Below are positions 46,132 through 59,227 of a stretch of DNA of 64,000 bases, in pieces. A program made the position numbers and the translations under genes. The notes under the pieces were generated by a model. The model worked only from the letters and a program-made list of their open reading frames with translations, was not told the origin of the DNA and ran no database searches. Position 1 is the stretch's first letter; every line of letters begins with the position of its first letter. Source of the DNA: Gnetum montanum (taxonomy: Eukaryota > Streptophyta > Gnetopsida > Gnetales > Gnetaceae); assembly GCA_015680685.1 (NCBI GenBank), contig MNCI01007750.1, forward strand, positions 247,336 through 311,335, in the 5' to 3' direction.

Positions 46132-46965
46132 TGGTAATTAGCAAGGTACCCCTACACCCAACCATATGAACCACAAGTGTTCATGCATAATTCAATCGAA
46201 TTCCATGGATGGGACTAGTTGTGAAATCTAGATCACTATGCCTTGATCATAGTTCGCTATCTTCCCACTTGGACTAGTGGTAGCTTTATCACATATGGTT
46301 TAGTCCAAAGTGAGGCATATGATTTTTATTATTTTATATTTTATTGTTCTAAAATTAACAATAGGTTAAAACTCAATTTATAATCAATTCAACTAATCTA
46401 ATTGCTAATTAATAATCAACTGCCCTAACATAAGTATTTGATCCCACTTCCCATGCACATCCTAAACCCATATGATGCTACTAGGTTACTAAACGTTAAG
46501 CATTGCTAGGATTACCAAGAGTCATACGCATGGTCGAAGTGATCGTACTCATGTGCTTAATTAATTAACATGCATGAAAATGTAAATATTAACTAAGTAC
46601 ATGAAAAGTAAATTGCATGGAAAGTAAATATAATCTAAGTCAAAGTGCTACATGAATAAGAATCAATCTCGATCTTATTGCTTATCATGAAATATGTCTA
46701 GGTACATTGCCAATCGAATAAGACTTCATACAATTGACTCAGATCCACTCTGTGGGCACTCATTAACTGTTCTCTAAGATTACAAAATAAAACTACAAGA
46801 ATTCGACTACTCTATTGATAAAATTATGAAAAAATATTGCAAAACTATTGAAACTCATGAGCCCAAGTGCTATATTTATAGGCTAGCGTATGTCCCCTAA
46901 CATTGCATCTGGGCTTCGATGTCAGATACAAAACATTGGAGTTGATGAAAAAACATGTTTCATCA
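46132..46965 (-). mobile_element. Athila-like solo LTR inside AthB
   Basis: 834 bp from TGGTAATTAGCAAGG to TTTCATCA, flanked by perfect AACCT duplications (46127-46131 and 46966-46970). A TATA box (CCTATAAATATAGC) lies at 46871-46882, about 83 bp from the U3 end. Sequence on both sides belongs to the same AthB spacer when aligned with N1 (5910-6060). Confidence 0.75.
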
Positions 46966-46970
46966 AACCT

Positions 46971-48960
46971 CATTAGTACTTTAAATGAGTGGCATGATTA
47001 GTTAGAAGTCTTCTTAAAGTTGTTTTTGCCTTAACATGAGTGATTTACTTTAAAAATTTATTAATCTGTCTCCTTAGACTAACCCTTATAATACCTTTCA
47101 GTTGTTAGCAATTTCAAAAAAATTAACTTAAATTTCCCACTAGCAACCCCCACAACTAAGGTGAGCACTCTAGGATCACAAAGATTCAGAAATCATAAAA
47201 ATTGAGCCAATAAGGAGTAAGTTATGGATGCTAGAAGATGGAGTGTCAAAGCTCCTTGCTACAAAGAAAAATTTGCAACAACTCCCTTCTTATGAAATTT
47301 AGAAATGAAAATGTTTTTTCATCTCCCATGCAATATATATAGTTTTTATGGGTGCAATATCATCGTAGGTGCCTGTGATATCATAGATATGATGTCACTT
47401 TAGAAAAATCAAAATTTTAGAATGTTTTTTTGTGGAAAAAATTAAGTCCCATAAGATAGTTGGAGATATGTATAATGTTGAAAGCATCTTGAATTAGAGA
47501 TGATGCTTTAGTTGTAAAAAATAAGCATTGAAACTCTATGATTAAGGAATATTGGGCTATGAAAGTATATGAGGTATTAATGAAATGGATGAGAAAGACA
47601 ACATTGTTGTGTTATTAGAATAGAGTGTGAATGATATGGAAAGTATTTATTGTTATTTATTGAAATTGGAAGGCTCAAGATAATGTGGAATCACTTGGCA
47701 AGTATAAGATACAACAATTATACAAGTGGGACCTCCCCAAAGCAAGCTCCAACCCTTAATGCCCTTGTATAACCATGCCTAAAAGTCTCTTTAGGCACTT
47801 AAGGAGGTGAATGTAACACATACATATTTAGCAAGACACACATGTTAGTACCACCAAATTGGAAAAATAACTCTATGTTACACAAAATCATAAGTTATGA
47901 TTATTCAAATAGTGAGATGAAATGGGCTTAGTATGGATTGTAGAAATTGGGGCGTGAGGTGTCTTACCATAGGCATAATGAATTCTTACATTTCATTAGT
48001 GGTTAAAGCAATCTTTAGCCTTTATGTCCAAGATTCAAACCAAGTTCAGATCACATTCTAGTGACATTGCATCATTTCATCTCTTGGAATTATAATGATT
48101 GGACTATCAATGTTTCAAGGAGTATTGTCCCTTGGTGTATAGTCCAATGAAGGATTTTTATTCATAACACTTATTTTTATTTTTAGATTTCCAAGAAGCT
48201 ACCTACCTTCAGGCATGGGTAACATGTCTTTCTAATGGGACCCCTTGAAATTTATTTTATGCTCTTTTATTTTTTTAACTATGTCAACCCTTGAAGGTAG
48301 CACTTATTTGACTCTTATTTCCATTTTTTGTTAGATCTACAAGGATATAATACAACCTTAGTAACATGATAGAACTTACAATGATAATCCAAAAAGAATC
48401 CGTAAGTCCCCTTGATGTCACTCCCTTTTTATTTCTCCTTGGTTCTTCACTTTTCTGTCTAGGCATAATGATCATAAGTTTATTCTTAGTTTGATCATGG
48501 AAATAATATCATTATGGCCATGGTAAGAACCTCTTCTTATTGAAATGAATGAATGGATGATGTGGGCTCACTGTGCAAATAATCAGTCTCTTATGGCTTA
48601 ATATCATGGAGAAATTTTCATCTTATTAGGCTACATCTTGCCTTTATTTAAATGTTTTTTATTAATGATCAAAAATTATTCACAAAGGTTTTGAAACAAA
48701 GTGTAAAATAAATGGGAAAGATGGTAAAAATTATGAAAAAGTATAAAGAATGAAAAATGTTAAAGAATTAAAAAATATTAAAGAATGTGAAAAATTGAAG
48801 AAATGAGAAAGTATAAAAGAACAAGAAAAATGTAAAAGAATGTGAAAAATAAAAAGAAAATGAAAAAAGCACAAAAAAGTAAAAAAATCAGTAAGGTACC
48901 TACAATTTTAAATGGACACCCCCATGACTATTACGAAGATCAAGGAAATGGAAAATAGAA
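46971..48960 (-). other. AthB spacer between pol and ORF2
   Basis: It aligns with the N1 spacer (5960-7789) over most of its length and has no recognisable protein. The end near 48700-48900 is a run of GAAAAATGTAAAGAA-like words. Confidence 0.6.
47331..47400 (-). promoter_or_regulatory. LTR-like internal promoter module in the AthB spacer
   Basis: On the minus strand ATCTATGATATCACAGG and GATGATATTGC words precede a CTATATATATTG box (47343-47331). The N1 spacer has the same arrangement at the aligned place (6306-6410). Confidence 0.4.
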
Positions 48961-51900
48961 TAAGTTGAAGATTAGTAAGTAGGTTGGATAGATTCCTTTA
49001 AGTACTCATAGTATGGTTTGACTTGTTGGATATTGACAAGGATAAGCTTATGTGGGCTAGATGCATGATGAATATCTAAGGAACTAGATGGATAAGTGGT
49101 GTGTACTATGTATGGTCCCTCCCAAAGTGTTTGAAGTTTAGCCTTTTAGGGTAAATGACTAGGATTGTAATAGAGAACCTTGTTTCCTAGTTGTATGGTT
49201 ACATTTCTTATTTGCAAATTGTGCCTAAGTTTGAAGTAGTGCTTGTGAACTTCACTACCCATAAGTGCCACTTGTCTATTTTCATCTAAAAGATTCAAAT
49301 TCATTAGATGTTCCTTTTATGCTAAACTCAAATCAAGGTCAAGTTCACTAACAATACCTAAAGTCTGAAGCTTTGCCTAGATTGGAAGTGTCGGTAACTT
49401 GCCATAGACTAAATCATATGGGGTGTAACCTATAGGTAATTTCTAGGATGTTCTATAGTCCCATAAAGCATCATTTAATTTCATACTCCAATCACGTCTA
49501 AACCTACTAACCATCTTAGTGAGTATTCTAGTAATTTTGTGGTTAGTAACTTTAGCTTGATCATTTGCTTGGGGATGGTATGGTATTGTTAATTTATGGT
49601 TAACCCCAAGTTTTTGCATGAGTTTCTTAAAATTAGCATAGGTGAAGTGGGTTCCATTATCTGATATTAGCATTCTAGGTACTCCAAATTAGTTCACCAC
49701 ATGTTGTTGGAAAAACTTGGCAACTATCTTTGTGGTATAGTCCTTCACTGTTGTTACCTTTGCCCACTTTGTACAATAATCCACAGTCACAATAATGTAT
49801 TCTTTTCCATTTGATATTGGTTGAATGGACCCCATAAAATCAATTTCCCAAATATCAAAAGGCTCCAACAACTGTATCCATTGTTGTGGCCCTTCATGTC
49901 TAGCTATAATTCCTTCATCTCTTTGGCAACATTCACATGATTGGGCACAAGTGTGGGAATCTCTAAATAAAGAAGGCCAAAAGTAGCTTGTCATTAAATT
50001 TAAATGCTATTCTATGCCCTACATATTGGCCACCACATGGACCTTCATGGGCATGTTGTAACACTCTTTATTGGTCACAATCAAACACATACCATCTAAC
50101 AAGCCCATCTGCACAAATTATGTACATGCTACCATTTATTTCCATGTATTATTTAGCTTTGTAAAGGAATTGTTCATGTTCTTTTTTGTTCCATTTAGCA
50201 TAAAGCTCTTCTGTGGTGAGATACATCAGGTACTCTATATTCTATGGCTATTCTGCTGAATTTACAACCTTTTTTGTTCTAGTGAAGAGGTCCTCATTGG
50301 GAAATTGATCTAATAAGGATTCTACTCAATTTTTTGCATCCCATTTCAACCTTGATAAATGATCAACTACAACATTGTTTGTCCATTTTTTATCAATCAT
50401 TGTGATGTCAAACTCTTGAAGAATCACAAGCCATCTAAACACTTTAGGACTAACTATTGTCTTGTTCATTAAAAATCAGATGGCACTATGGCCTGCATGG
50501 ACATAGATCTAGTAACTGAGCACATAATGTCTAAATTTTTCAAGCACACACCATAGCCATTAGCTCCTTTTCATTTATGGTGTAGTTTGGTTGTGCTCTA
50601 ATGATGCCTATGCTAGCATAATGTATGTAGTATGGTCTCTTTTGATCATCAAGTTGTGTCAGTACTGTGTCAAGTGCATAGTTAGAGGCATCAATCATGA
50701 TATGAAAAGGCCTTGACCAATCCAAAACTTGGAGGATTGGTGTCTCAACTAACTTTTTCTTCAAATTTTCAAATGCCTTTTCACATGACTTAGTCAACTC
50801 AAAGGGTGCATCCTTCTTTGTGAGTTCTACAAGTGATTTGGCTATTTTTGAAAAGTTTTCAACAAATATTCTATAGTATCCTATATGGTCCAAAAAGGAT
50901 CTTACATCTTTTACTATCTACAATCATTGAGTGATGTTTTGAATTACTCTAATTTTTTTGAGATCTACCTCTATATCTTTTTGGAAGATTTTGTGTCCCA
51001 GCACTATGCCTTCCTAGACCATAAGATGGCTCTTTTGCTAGTTGAGCTTTAGATTGGTTTCAACACATCATTTAAGTACATGCTCTAGCTATACCAATAC
51101 TTGTTTGAAATCTAGCCCGTATGTGGAGAAAATATCCATAAAAACTTCAATACCATTGCCTATTTTCCTCTGGAAGATACTTAAGACTAGTCTCCAAAAG
51201 GTTATTGGTGCATTGCAAAGACCAAAAGGCATCTTTCTGTAAGCAAATGTTCCCCATGGGCTGGTGAATGTGGTCTTCTCTTGGTCTTCAGGTGTAATGC
51301 GTATTTGATTGTATCTACTATACCCATCCAAAAACCTATAATATTCATGTTCTAGAATTGTATCCATGACTTGATCAACAAATGGTAATAGGAAATGATC
51401 CTTAAATATGGTTGAATTCAACAATTGAAAGTTAATGTAGACACACCATTTGCCTCCCTTCTTTGGAACTATCACCAAAGAGCTTACCCATTCACTTTCT
51501 ACAATTGAATAAATGAATTCTATCTTTAGTAACTTTCCCAATTCATTCCTAACACCTCCTTGAGTTTAGGATTAATTCTTCATTAAGGTTGGTGTTTTGG
51601 TTTGACTGCGGGATTAGTGTAGGTTTGGTGTTGGAAAATTTATGGATCCATTTCCATGATTTAATCATAAGACCACGCAAATGCTATAGGCCATCTATTG
51701 AGCACTTCCAATAGTTTTCCTTTTTGCTCCTTGTCTAGGTTGGCATTGATAATTACTAGCTTCTTGTTGTTCAAGAATGCATATTCTAATGTTTTCAGTA
51801 GGGCTTTCAATTCCTGTGTTTCTAGTTTCATTGTATCTGGGATTTCCAAGTGTCCCTAGTTTATTTCTTCCTTTTGATTATTCTAAGGGTAAGAGTGTAT

Positions 51901-52800
51901 TTTCCTTAGTTGTTCCAAATTATCTATTTATGCAATGTAGGTACTGATGATCTATCCTTCTGGTCTCATGCACTTATTAGATTGGGTTTCTTCATTGGTA
52001 ATCAACCACTAGGTGCCCTTGTTGGATGCTTGCTGCATATAGGTAATTTTGCATACAACTTGTTACTACACATTGATTGCATACCTTAGTTTCTTTTCAT
52101 TTAATAGCCCAAATTATTTGCACGCAATTACACCTGTGATCTTTGTATGCGAGACATGGAACCCTTCATCTATGTATGATTCTAGCTTCATCTTCCTTGG
52201 AAATTTCCAAGGATAAATCACGAATTCCAAGCATAGCATCCACAATGCTAAGCCAAGCTCTTCCCATGATAATTAAGAATTCTCCCTTGTTTTTCCCCAA
52301 CATGAATTACTAAAAAATTAGCAGGATAAGACCAACCATTGATGGTGGTAATCACATCATCCACCTGTCCAAGTAAAAATTTGATTAACTGGTCTACAAG
52401 CTCTAGATGGATGTTACTTTTCTTTAGTGGTGGGAGGTTCCAAGCCTAGTACATGTATTGAGATATTAGATTTACTCTAGACTTAGAATCTAATAGAGCT
52501 TTGCATGGTTTTTGTCCTTTTATTTGGAGATAAATCAAGGAACTTCCTAAATCAATTATTTTCCATGAAAGTATCCCTACCTTGATCTAATGGATTACTA
52601 TTTGTGTGAACTTGATAGTTGTGACATTTGAACCTAATGAAGTCAGAAACTTATTGCATTGGAAGCACTTAATGTAGATGGGGTGGAGTTAGATGTGTTT
52701 CCCATCCATTGAGTCTTCTCTAGACTCATTCTGAAGAACAATCATTTCTTGGGTTGAGACTCATAAGTAACCTTCCTCTCAAGTGTATTAACTACCCTTG
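48961..52800 (-). pseudogene. AthB pol (protease, RT, RNase H, integrase), broken
   Basis: Protease is near 52530-52200, with LLDSKSRVNL and LPPLKKSNIHLEL. The linker is 51849-51661. RT is 51541-51089: KDHFLLPFVDQVMD, FLDGYSRYNQI, SPWGTFAYRKMPFGLCNAP. Its catalytic FMDD reads FMDI, losing an Asp. The thumb and RNase H start are 50893-50540 (FHIMIDASNYALDTV, NYTINEKELMAMV). Integrase is 49994-49689 (zinc Cys pair SCECCQRD; FDIWEIDFMG) and 49673-49443 (SDNGTHF; WDYRTS). The position of the catalytic Glu there reads Lys (NDQAKV). Integrase C-part residues are traceable to about 48961. The order and motifs are Athila-type. It is the likely enzyme source type for N1-like elements, though this copy is dead. 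Confidence 0.8.
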
Positions 52801-53890
52801 TAGCACTTTTTGGCTAGGGTTGTGATGGCAAGTTCCTATGCATAAAAGGAGGTGGAACTAGCGGCATAAGACTAAAGTGTTAAGTAGAAGGTCTAGCTAT
52901 TGGTGGATGCACGTATGAGTTGGAATTAGTCCTTGGCAGTGTTAATCTATGGTATTCTATTAAATAGTACTGTGGGGTTTGAATAGTTACATGATCACGC
53001 AAGATTGGATGTTGGACATAGTATCCATAAGGATCAAGTTGTCGATATGAATACTGTTGACATGACGATGGCATGGCCCATGATTGTGGCTACTTCCACT
53101 ACTGATGGTACTGCTCCTATGTGCTGGAAAGGCTTCATTATGATAGTACATTAGTTGAAGTTGTTGTCTATAGTTTCCTTGAAGATAAGGTAATCATTTG
53201 GGCATTTGTTCTTGAACAAATCATGGGTTAAATGCATATGCCCCAATTTTTTGCAAATGTATCATGACTGGACAACATCCCTTAGGATGTTTGTACTAGC
53301 ACATGGTGCAACCTTCACCATATATGGAGCTATTGTCTAAGTGTCCAACTACTGAAGGAACTTTTCCCTTTTGTCCAAATTTCCTCTTCTTCTTTTTATC
53401 TCTACCTCTATTGAGTGCTTGTTCTACTTTCTCCTCCACAATCTTTAGTGTTGTTGTACATTGTTCATCTACTGAATCTTACATTTTCACTACTTGTGCT
53501 ACTACATTGGCAACATATTTTTGAATCAATACCATCTCTTTTCTGATGACCTAGTCCAAGGTTTCTTCTTCTTGGGTTTCATAGACTCGTGCCTCTCTTT
53601 TTCTAATGGATGGATCCCTATTATTTAGTGATGCATGTTCAAGAGGCAAGATTATGTTACCTTGCATGTCTCTCCACCTCATTTGTTTGTCCTAATGGAA
53701 TAAGAAGGTAAAGTGTAGATGGTATGGATCAGTGTAAGCATAAGTAATACATGTCTACATTTGCATTCCCCAGTCCTCTTCATCAATAATTCTATCACTG
53801 CTTCTTCTCATTTCCTTGGTAGGCGATACTTGATCATTATGTGAAGCCTGAAGATTTATGTTAAGTGTTCTTTATAGTAAGGTTGTGATG
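52801..53890 (-). pseudogene. AthB gag, core deleted
   Basis: The N-part (about 53860-53620) and the knuckle and tail (53310-52830) are homologous to AthA and N1. Only about 0.55 kb separates the start from the knuckle, against 1.4-1.7 kb in the others, and the FP...F capsid core is missing. The knuckle at 53310-53271 has Cys, Cys, His and Cys in CX2CX3HX4C spacing with a TAG inside it. The Lys-rich stretch before it (RGRDKKKKRKFGQKGK) is unusually basic. Confidence 0.6.
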
Positions 53891-53965
53891 ATTAGAGTTA
53901 GGTTATAATAAAAAAAACTTTGGAAAATTAATTACTTAGTATAACATTGACTTATCAGCAATGGA

Positions 53966-54472
53966 GTATCTAACACCCAACCATATGAGATACGAGTGTT
54001 CATGAGAAATCTTGATCGAACTCCACAAATAAGGCAATGTGGTTATACTAGTAATTGATTAGCATTCACAATCGTTGTATTCCCATGTGAGTTAGTAAAA
54101 TCAATGCATATGGTTTAACTCATGATGAGGTATATGATATTGATGTTGAATTGGCCATTAGGCTCCTAGTAAACATGAAGTGAAAGTAAATTTTTCTAAA
54201 TCTAAGTGACAATATAACAAATCTAAACTAGCCTATGCAATGAGAAATTGATCCTAATCTTCTAATCACACCTTGGACATCATGTAACTACTACTGGGAT
54301 TACCAGGTACCACACTACTAGGCATACCAAGTGATGGTATTACTAGGTTACCAAGTAGTTACACTTTCATGCTCAAGCTCAATCATACTTATTCTGTTAA
54401 ATGACATTAAAAGTAAATTGCAAGTAAGAAACTCTATTCTCGTTTTTTTAACTCTAGGACAAGTTTTCAATT
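53966..54472 (-). repeat. 5' LTR of AthB, truncated
   Basis: Words such as ACACCCAACCATATGAG, ACGAGTGTTCATG and ACCAAGTAGTTACACTT identify it as an Athila-like LTR end. The LTR/primer-site junction is damaged: CAGCAATGG runs directly into AGTATCTAACACCC, so about a dozen bases are lost. The U3 side is cut by the plus-strand solo LTR at 54478. Confidence 0.6.
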
Positions 54473-54477
54473 ATTCG

Positions 54478-55343
54478 TGAGGGTATGATAAAGTTAATTT
54501 TAGTCTACAATGATATTTATCTGATATCATAGCACATGCTATGTCATCATAGATACAATATTGCAGGATGTGTGTAGCCTATAAATACAACACTTGGATG
54601 CATAAATTTGCATAAGTTTCATTCCACTAATAGAAAAAATCTTGCAATTTCATTCCATAGTTAGTGATAAAGTGTATGCCCATTGTCTAGTGTTGAGCGA
54701 TTGTACAGTGTCTTTATTTGAGTGAATTGTACTTGGACATAGTTCATGATGGACAATAAAGATCAAGATTGCTTATCATCATTGCAGCATCCACTTATTT
54801 TTCTTATGTTTACTTAGAATAATTTTTTCTATTTTCCTAGTTAATCATCTACTTTACAAGTATTTTATTTCACATGTTAAAAGTAAGCAGTATGGATATG
54901 ACTGGTTTTGAGCACTAAGCATAGTTATCTAGTAACTCAATAGTGGTGTTGCTTGATTCACTCAGTAGTAATACCACGTGGTAATCCTGGTCATGACTAC
55001 ATGAGTCCAAGGTGTGTATTGTAGACTAGGATTGGATGTCCATCACATTAGGAAAAGTTAGAATTACTTTCTTGCAATTACTTAGACTTAGGATTAGAAA
55101 CTATTTTTGTTTCATCATGCTTGCTAGGAGCAAGAATGGCCAAACAACATCAAATATCATATACCTCATAGTGAGCTAAACCATACACATAGACTTCATT
55201 AGCTCCATGTGGGAAGACAACGGTCTCAAACTTAAACCAATTCCTAACATATTAACATTGCCTTGTCCACATATTACAATATGGTTGTGTGCGTATGCTT
55301 GTGACTTGTATGGTTGGGTGTTGGATTTCTCCACTACTCATCA
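54478..55343 (+). mobile_element. Athila-like solo LTR, plus orientation
   Basis: 866 bp from TGAGGGTATG to CTACTCATCA, flanked by ATTCG (54473-54477) and ATTCA (55344-55348), a 5-bp duplication with one change. The TATA box CCTATAAATACAAC is near 54573, about 96 bp from the U3 start. The expected primer site does not follow, which supports a solo LTR. Confidence 0.65.
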
Positions 55344-56565
55344 ATTCAGTATATGTTTCACATTGCAAATTCAAGTTTAAATTATGTTCACTCCATAACT
55401 TAGATATATATATATAATTTTATTGTTATTTTTTTATTTAAGTTAATTATGTAGACTTAGGATTAGAAACTATTTTCGTTTCATCATATTTGCTAGGAGC
55501 AAGAATGGCCAAACAACATCAGATATCATATACCTCATAGTGAGCTAAACCATACACATAGTCTTCATTAGCTCCATATGGAAAGACAACGGTATTGAAC
55601 TTAAACCAATTGCTAGCATATTAACATTGCCTTATCCACGGATTATGATCTAGTTGTGCGCGAATTCCTATGACTTGTATGGTTAGGTGTTGGATTGCTT
55701 CACCACTCATCAGTTCAGTATATGTTTCACATTGCAAATTCAAGTTTAAATTATGTTCACTCCATAACTTAGATATATATATAAGTTTATTGTTATTTTT
55801 ATTTTTCATGTAAGTTAATTACTTAGACTTAGGATTAGAAACTATTTTCATTTCATCATGTTTGCTAGGAGCAAGAATGGCCAAACAACATCATATATCA
55901 TATACCTCAAAGTGAGCTAAACCATACACATAAACTTCATTAGCTCCATGTGGGAAGACAACGATCTCGAACTTAAATCAATTTCTAGCATATTAACATT
56001 GCCTTTTCCATAGATTACGATCTGGTTGCACATAAACACTTGTGACTTGTATGGTTGGGTGTTGGATTGCTCTACTGCTCATCAGTTTAGTATATGTTTC
56101 ACATTGCAAATTCAAGTTTAAATTATTCTCACTCCATAACTTAGACATATATATAAGTTTATTATTATTTTTATTTTTCATGTAAGTTAATTACTTAGAC
56201 TTAGGATTAGAAACTATTTTCATTTCATCATGTTTGCTAGGAGCAAGAATGGCCAAATAACATCAGATATCATATACCTCAAAGTGAGCTAAACCATACA
56301 CATAGACTTCATTAGCTTCATGTGGGAAGACAACGATCTTAAACTTAAACCAATTGATAGCATATTAACATTGCCTTGTCCATAGATTATGATTTGGTTG
56401 CACGTGAATGCTTGTGACTTGTATGGTTGGGTGTTGAATTGCTCCACTACTCATCAATTTAGTAGATATTTCACATTGCAAATTCAAATTTAAATTATGT
56501 TCACTCCATAACTTAGATGTATATATAAATTTATGTTATTTTTATTTTTTATGTAAGTTAGTATT
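55083..56565. repeat. ~370-bp tandem repeat, four copies, made from an LTR tail plus flank
   Basis: Units start at TAGACTTAGGATTAGAAAC at 55083, 55452, 55824 and 56196, so periods are 369, 372 and 372 bp. Each holds the last ~260 bp of the plus-strand solo LTR (ending ACTCATCA) and ~110 bp of its right flank. The multiplication must postdate the LTR insertion. Minus-strand open frames at 55621-55809 and 55993-56181 are repeats of one another and follow the array. Confidence 0.85.
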
Positions 56566-58700
56566 TTAGGTGTTGGAACCTCTAATACCTCAAGATATAT
56601 AACTCAACATTTCTCACCAGAACGAACCCATGAGTTGGAGCTTTCAAATCAAGATTCTTACCACTAGGCTAATTATTTTCCAATAGGCTAATTTTGTGAC
56701 TCAACATTGCTCACCAAAATAGAATCCATGACTTGGAGATAGTAGATCAAAAGTTTTTCCAATAGACTAACACATCATTGTTGTCTTTAGGCTAATTAGG
56801 TTTAAAAGGATCATCACTCGAAATCTCAATGCTCATGTTGCTATGTAGAGTATTGAGGTAAATGAATAGGCAAAAGCCTAACATCTTCAAGTTATTGTGT
56901 TAAGGCTTAAACCAATGTTTTTCAACTTAAAATTTGGGCTACTTAAGTTAAGCTTTAAGGAAATTCAAAAATGTTGGGTTTATTTTGCTAAACAATGTAA
57001 ATAAATGCTTTTGAACATATTTTTATTTGACTAATTTCAAATAGTTCCTCATAGGAAAACATAAAGACATTGCCATAGAGAATATTGGCTAATCAGTAAG
57101 CTTGTTGCAATTATGAGAGCAAGTTGTATTCTGGTTAAATTTCTCACTAGATTTGTAGCCCATATGCTAGCCTGGAGGCCTATGAAACTTACATAAAACA
57201 TAACAAGGCTTTAAAAATAATTGGGATATGGTTGTGAGAAACCCAACAACATTGAATTATTTGGAACCACCGATTCACATATGCACAATTTCTTTTGTAC
57301 TTGTTTTTTTAAAAGCACCCCTGCATTATAGTTTTTCTAGCTAAGAGGCCAACATATCTGGCGCAATGAAGGGGGGAGTGAAGTTTGTCACCCTCCATGT
57401 CATGTTCCATGTAAGATCCCACGAAATGGAAAAAAACATGAACCAAAGAGCCACAAGTTTTTGTATTCCCGCTGCACACATAAAAAGGTGGGACCCCAAA
57501 CTGCAATTTGTGTGACATGACAACACAAATAAATCTCTCACATAAAATAGAATCACTCATCCTCATAAAGTTTTCAACCCTCTTCAAAACAAAAAGGGGG
57601 TCCCCCTTTTGTGCCAAATCTGCATGTCCATATTGATGCAAGAAAGAAAGAGTGCAAGAAAGTAGCACAACAATAGCTATGGGAAGAAGAAAACACATAT
57701 TTGGAATGGCTAGACAAGCAAAAGTCACAATTGGTATTGTATGTGAGCTTCGACAATGTGGTTGTGTTCAACAAGTAGCAGTTGCAAGAGTTAGCACTGA
57801 GGGAGGAGTAGAGCATGTGTGTGGCCATTTAACGGTGAATTGTGGGCATGGAGCAAAAACAAGATATATATATTTAACAATGAATCGTGGGCATGGAGCA
57901 GTTCTGCATGAGTGGCTGTGGTTCCCACAACACACTACGTATGCACCACAACACTCTACCATTTGCGTGGGTGGGCAACTCTAAGATGCAGTTCTTGAGC
58001 ACATGTGCATGGCCATTTAACCAACCACCATATGGTCCCCAAGGACCATGGCTTTTGGCACCCAACATCGACATGGACGTCAATGGTATGGTCATCAATG
58101 TGGCCACCAAGATGGCCAATACCATGACCAATCCTTTCAATATGGGACTGCTAGGGTGACCAATCCCCTAGAGGCAGTTTTGGCATGTACGAGGATTTAT
58201 TATGCAAGGTAGCTATGGTTACAGTGATGGTTATGACCATGACGATGATTAAGGTTATGATGATTACGATGCAATACAGTATTTAAAGATATTGTACTTA
58301 GGCATCATGTTACAAGATTAAGAGGTGGAATATTGGTATTCATGCATTTTCAGAAACATGGATCTTGTTGCTAAAGAAGGCGAAGAACACTCTTCAAGAT
58401 CAGCAACAACAACCATCTGTTGCAACAAGTAATGCAATTCATGGAGGCTGTGGCAGTGGGTGTGCACGTGGGCGTGGTTAAGGTGGAGGATAATCACAGA
58501 TCATAGAAACTAAAAATCTAGAATTAATGAATATAGAGGAGAGAAGATGATTTCTAAAATGAAAAGGAAAATGACATGAACGAGAACGATAACTAATTCT
58601 ACGAAATTCACGAGCACGCAATTTATGTATTTTATAATATTTTTTAAAAAATATTTAACATAAGGAAATTTTCTCATTTTATTTATATACTTACATTGCA
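56566..58700. other. Unassigned region, possibly a captured gene fragment near 57650-58480
   Basis: From 56566 to 57300 nothing is recognisable apart from a duplicated GACTCAACATTGCTCACC-like phrase (about 56600 and 56700). At 57835-57900 GTGGGCATGGAGCA is duplicated. From about 58020 to 58260 one plus frame is rich in Gly, His, Gln, Asp and Tyr (DMDVNGMVINVATKMAN in another). I do not recognise it. 58500-58700 is AT-rich. Confidence 0.3.
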
Positions 58701-59227
58701 TATATTTTTTTAGGCTACATCAACTTCGAATCGCCTCTCATCATTTGGAAATTCATCCAATGCAATGATCCACATTATTAATACTAATAATGTACCTAAC
58801 CAAGAAAAAATGGAAGTTGGTATCTTCCCATACTCAAGTTGGTACATATTTTAATTCAATTTTTAGTTTAAATTTTCAAACATTTTTGTAGGACATTGGA
58901 AATGCATATGTGCTTGTTAATCAAGCAACATATGTTCTAAAAATCACACACATAGAAGAACAATTACAAAAAGATCAAGAATAACCACATTATAACGAGA
59001 GTTAGCATCGAACGAGGCAACATTAATAGGAGGAAAATTCATTTTATCAAATGAATGAAGCTACAAATGTTGCCAGTGCACCAACAGTGAAAATGCCTTC
59101 TTCAAAAGCTATTTAGTCTTTTCCAATATTGCAAAAGATAGTATAGAAATTGCCCCAAGTAATATAGAATTTTAATACTGCAACTAGAAGTTTTGCAAAT
59201 GCACGTTCTTAAAATGTATGCAACAAA

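Noticed and set aside
46120-46965. 5' LTR with primer site at 46120-46131
   Set aside because: CCTTGGTAAT resembles the AthA primer region, but AACCT duplications and spacer sequence on both sides identify a solo LTR.
55621-56181. Two related small proteins on the minus strand
   Set aside because: They are the same frame in neighbouring units of the ~370-bp tandem repeat.
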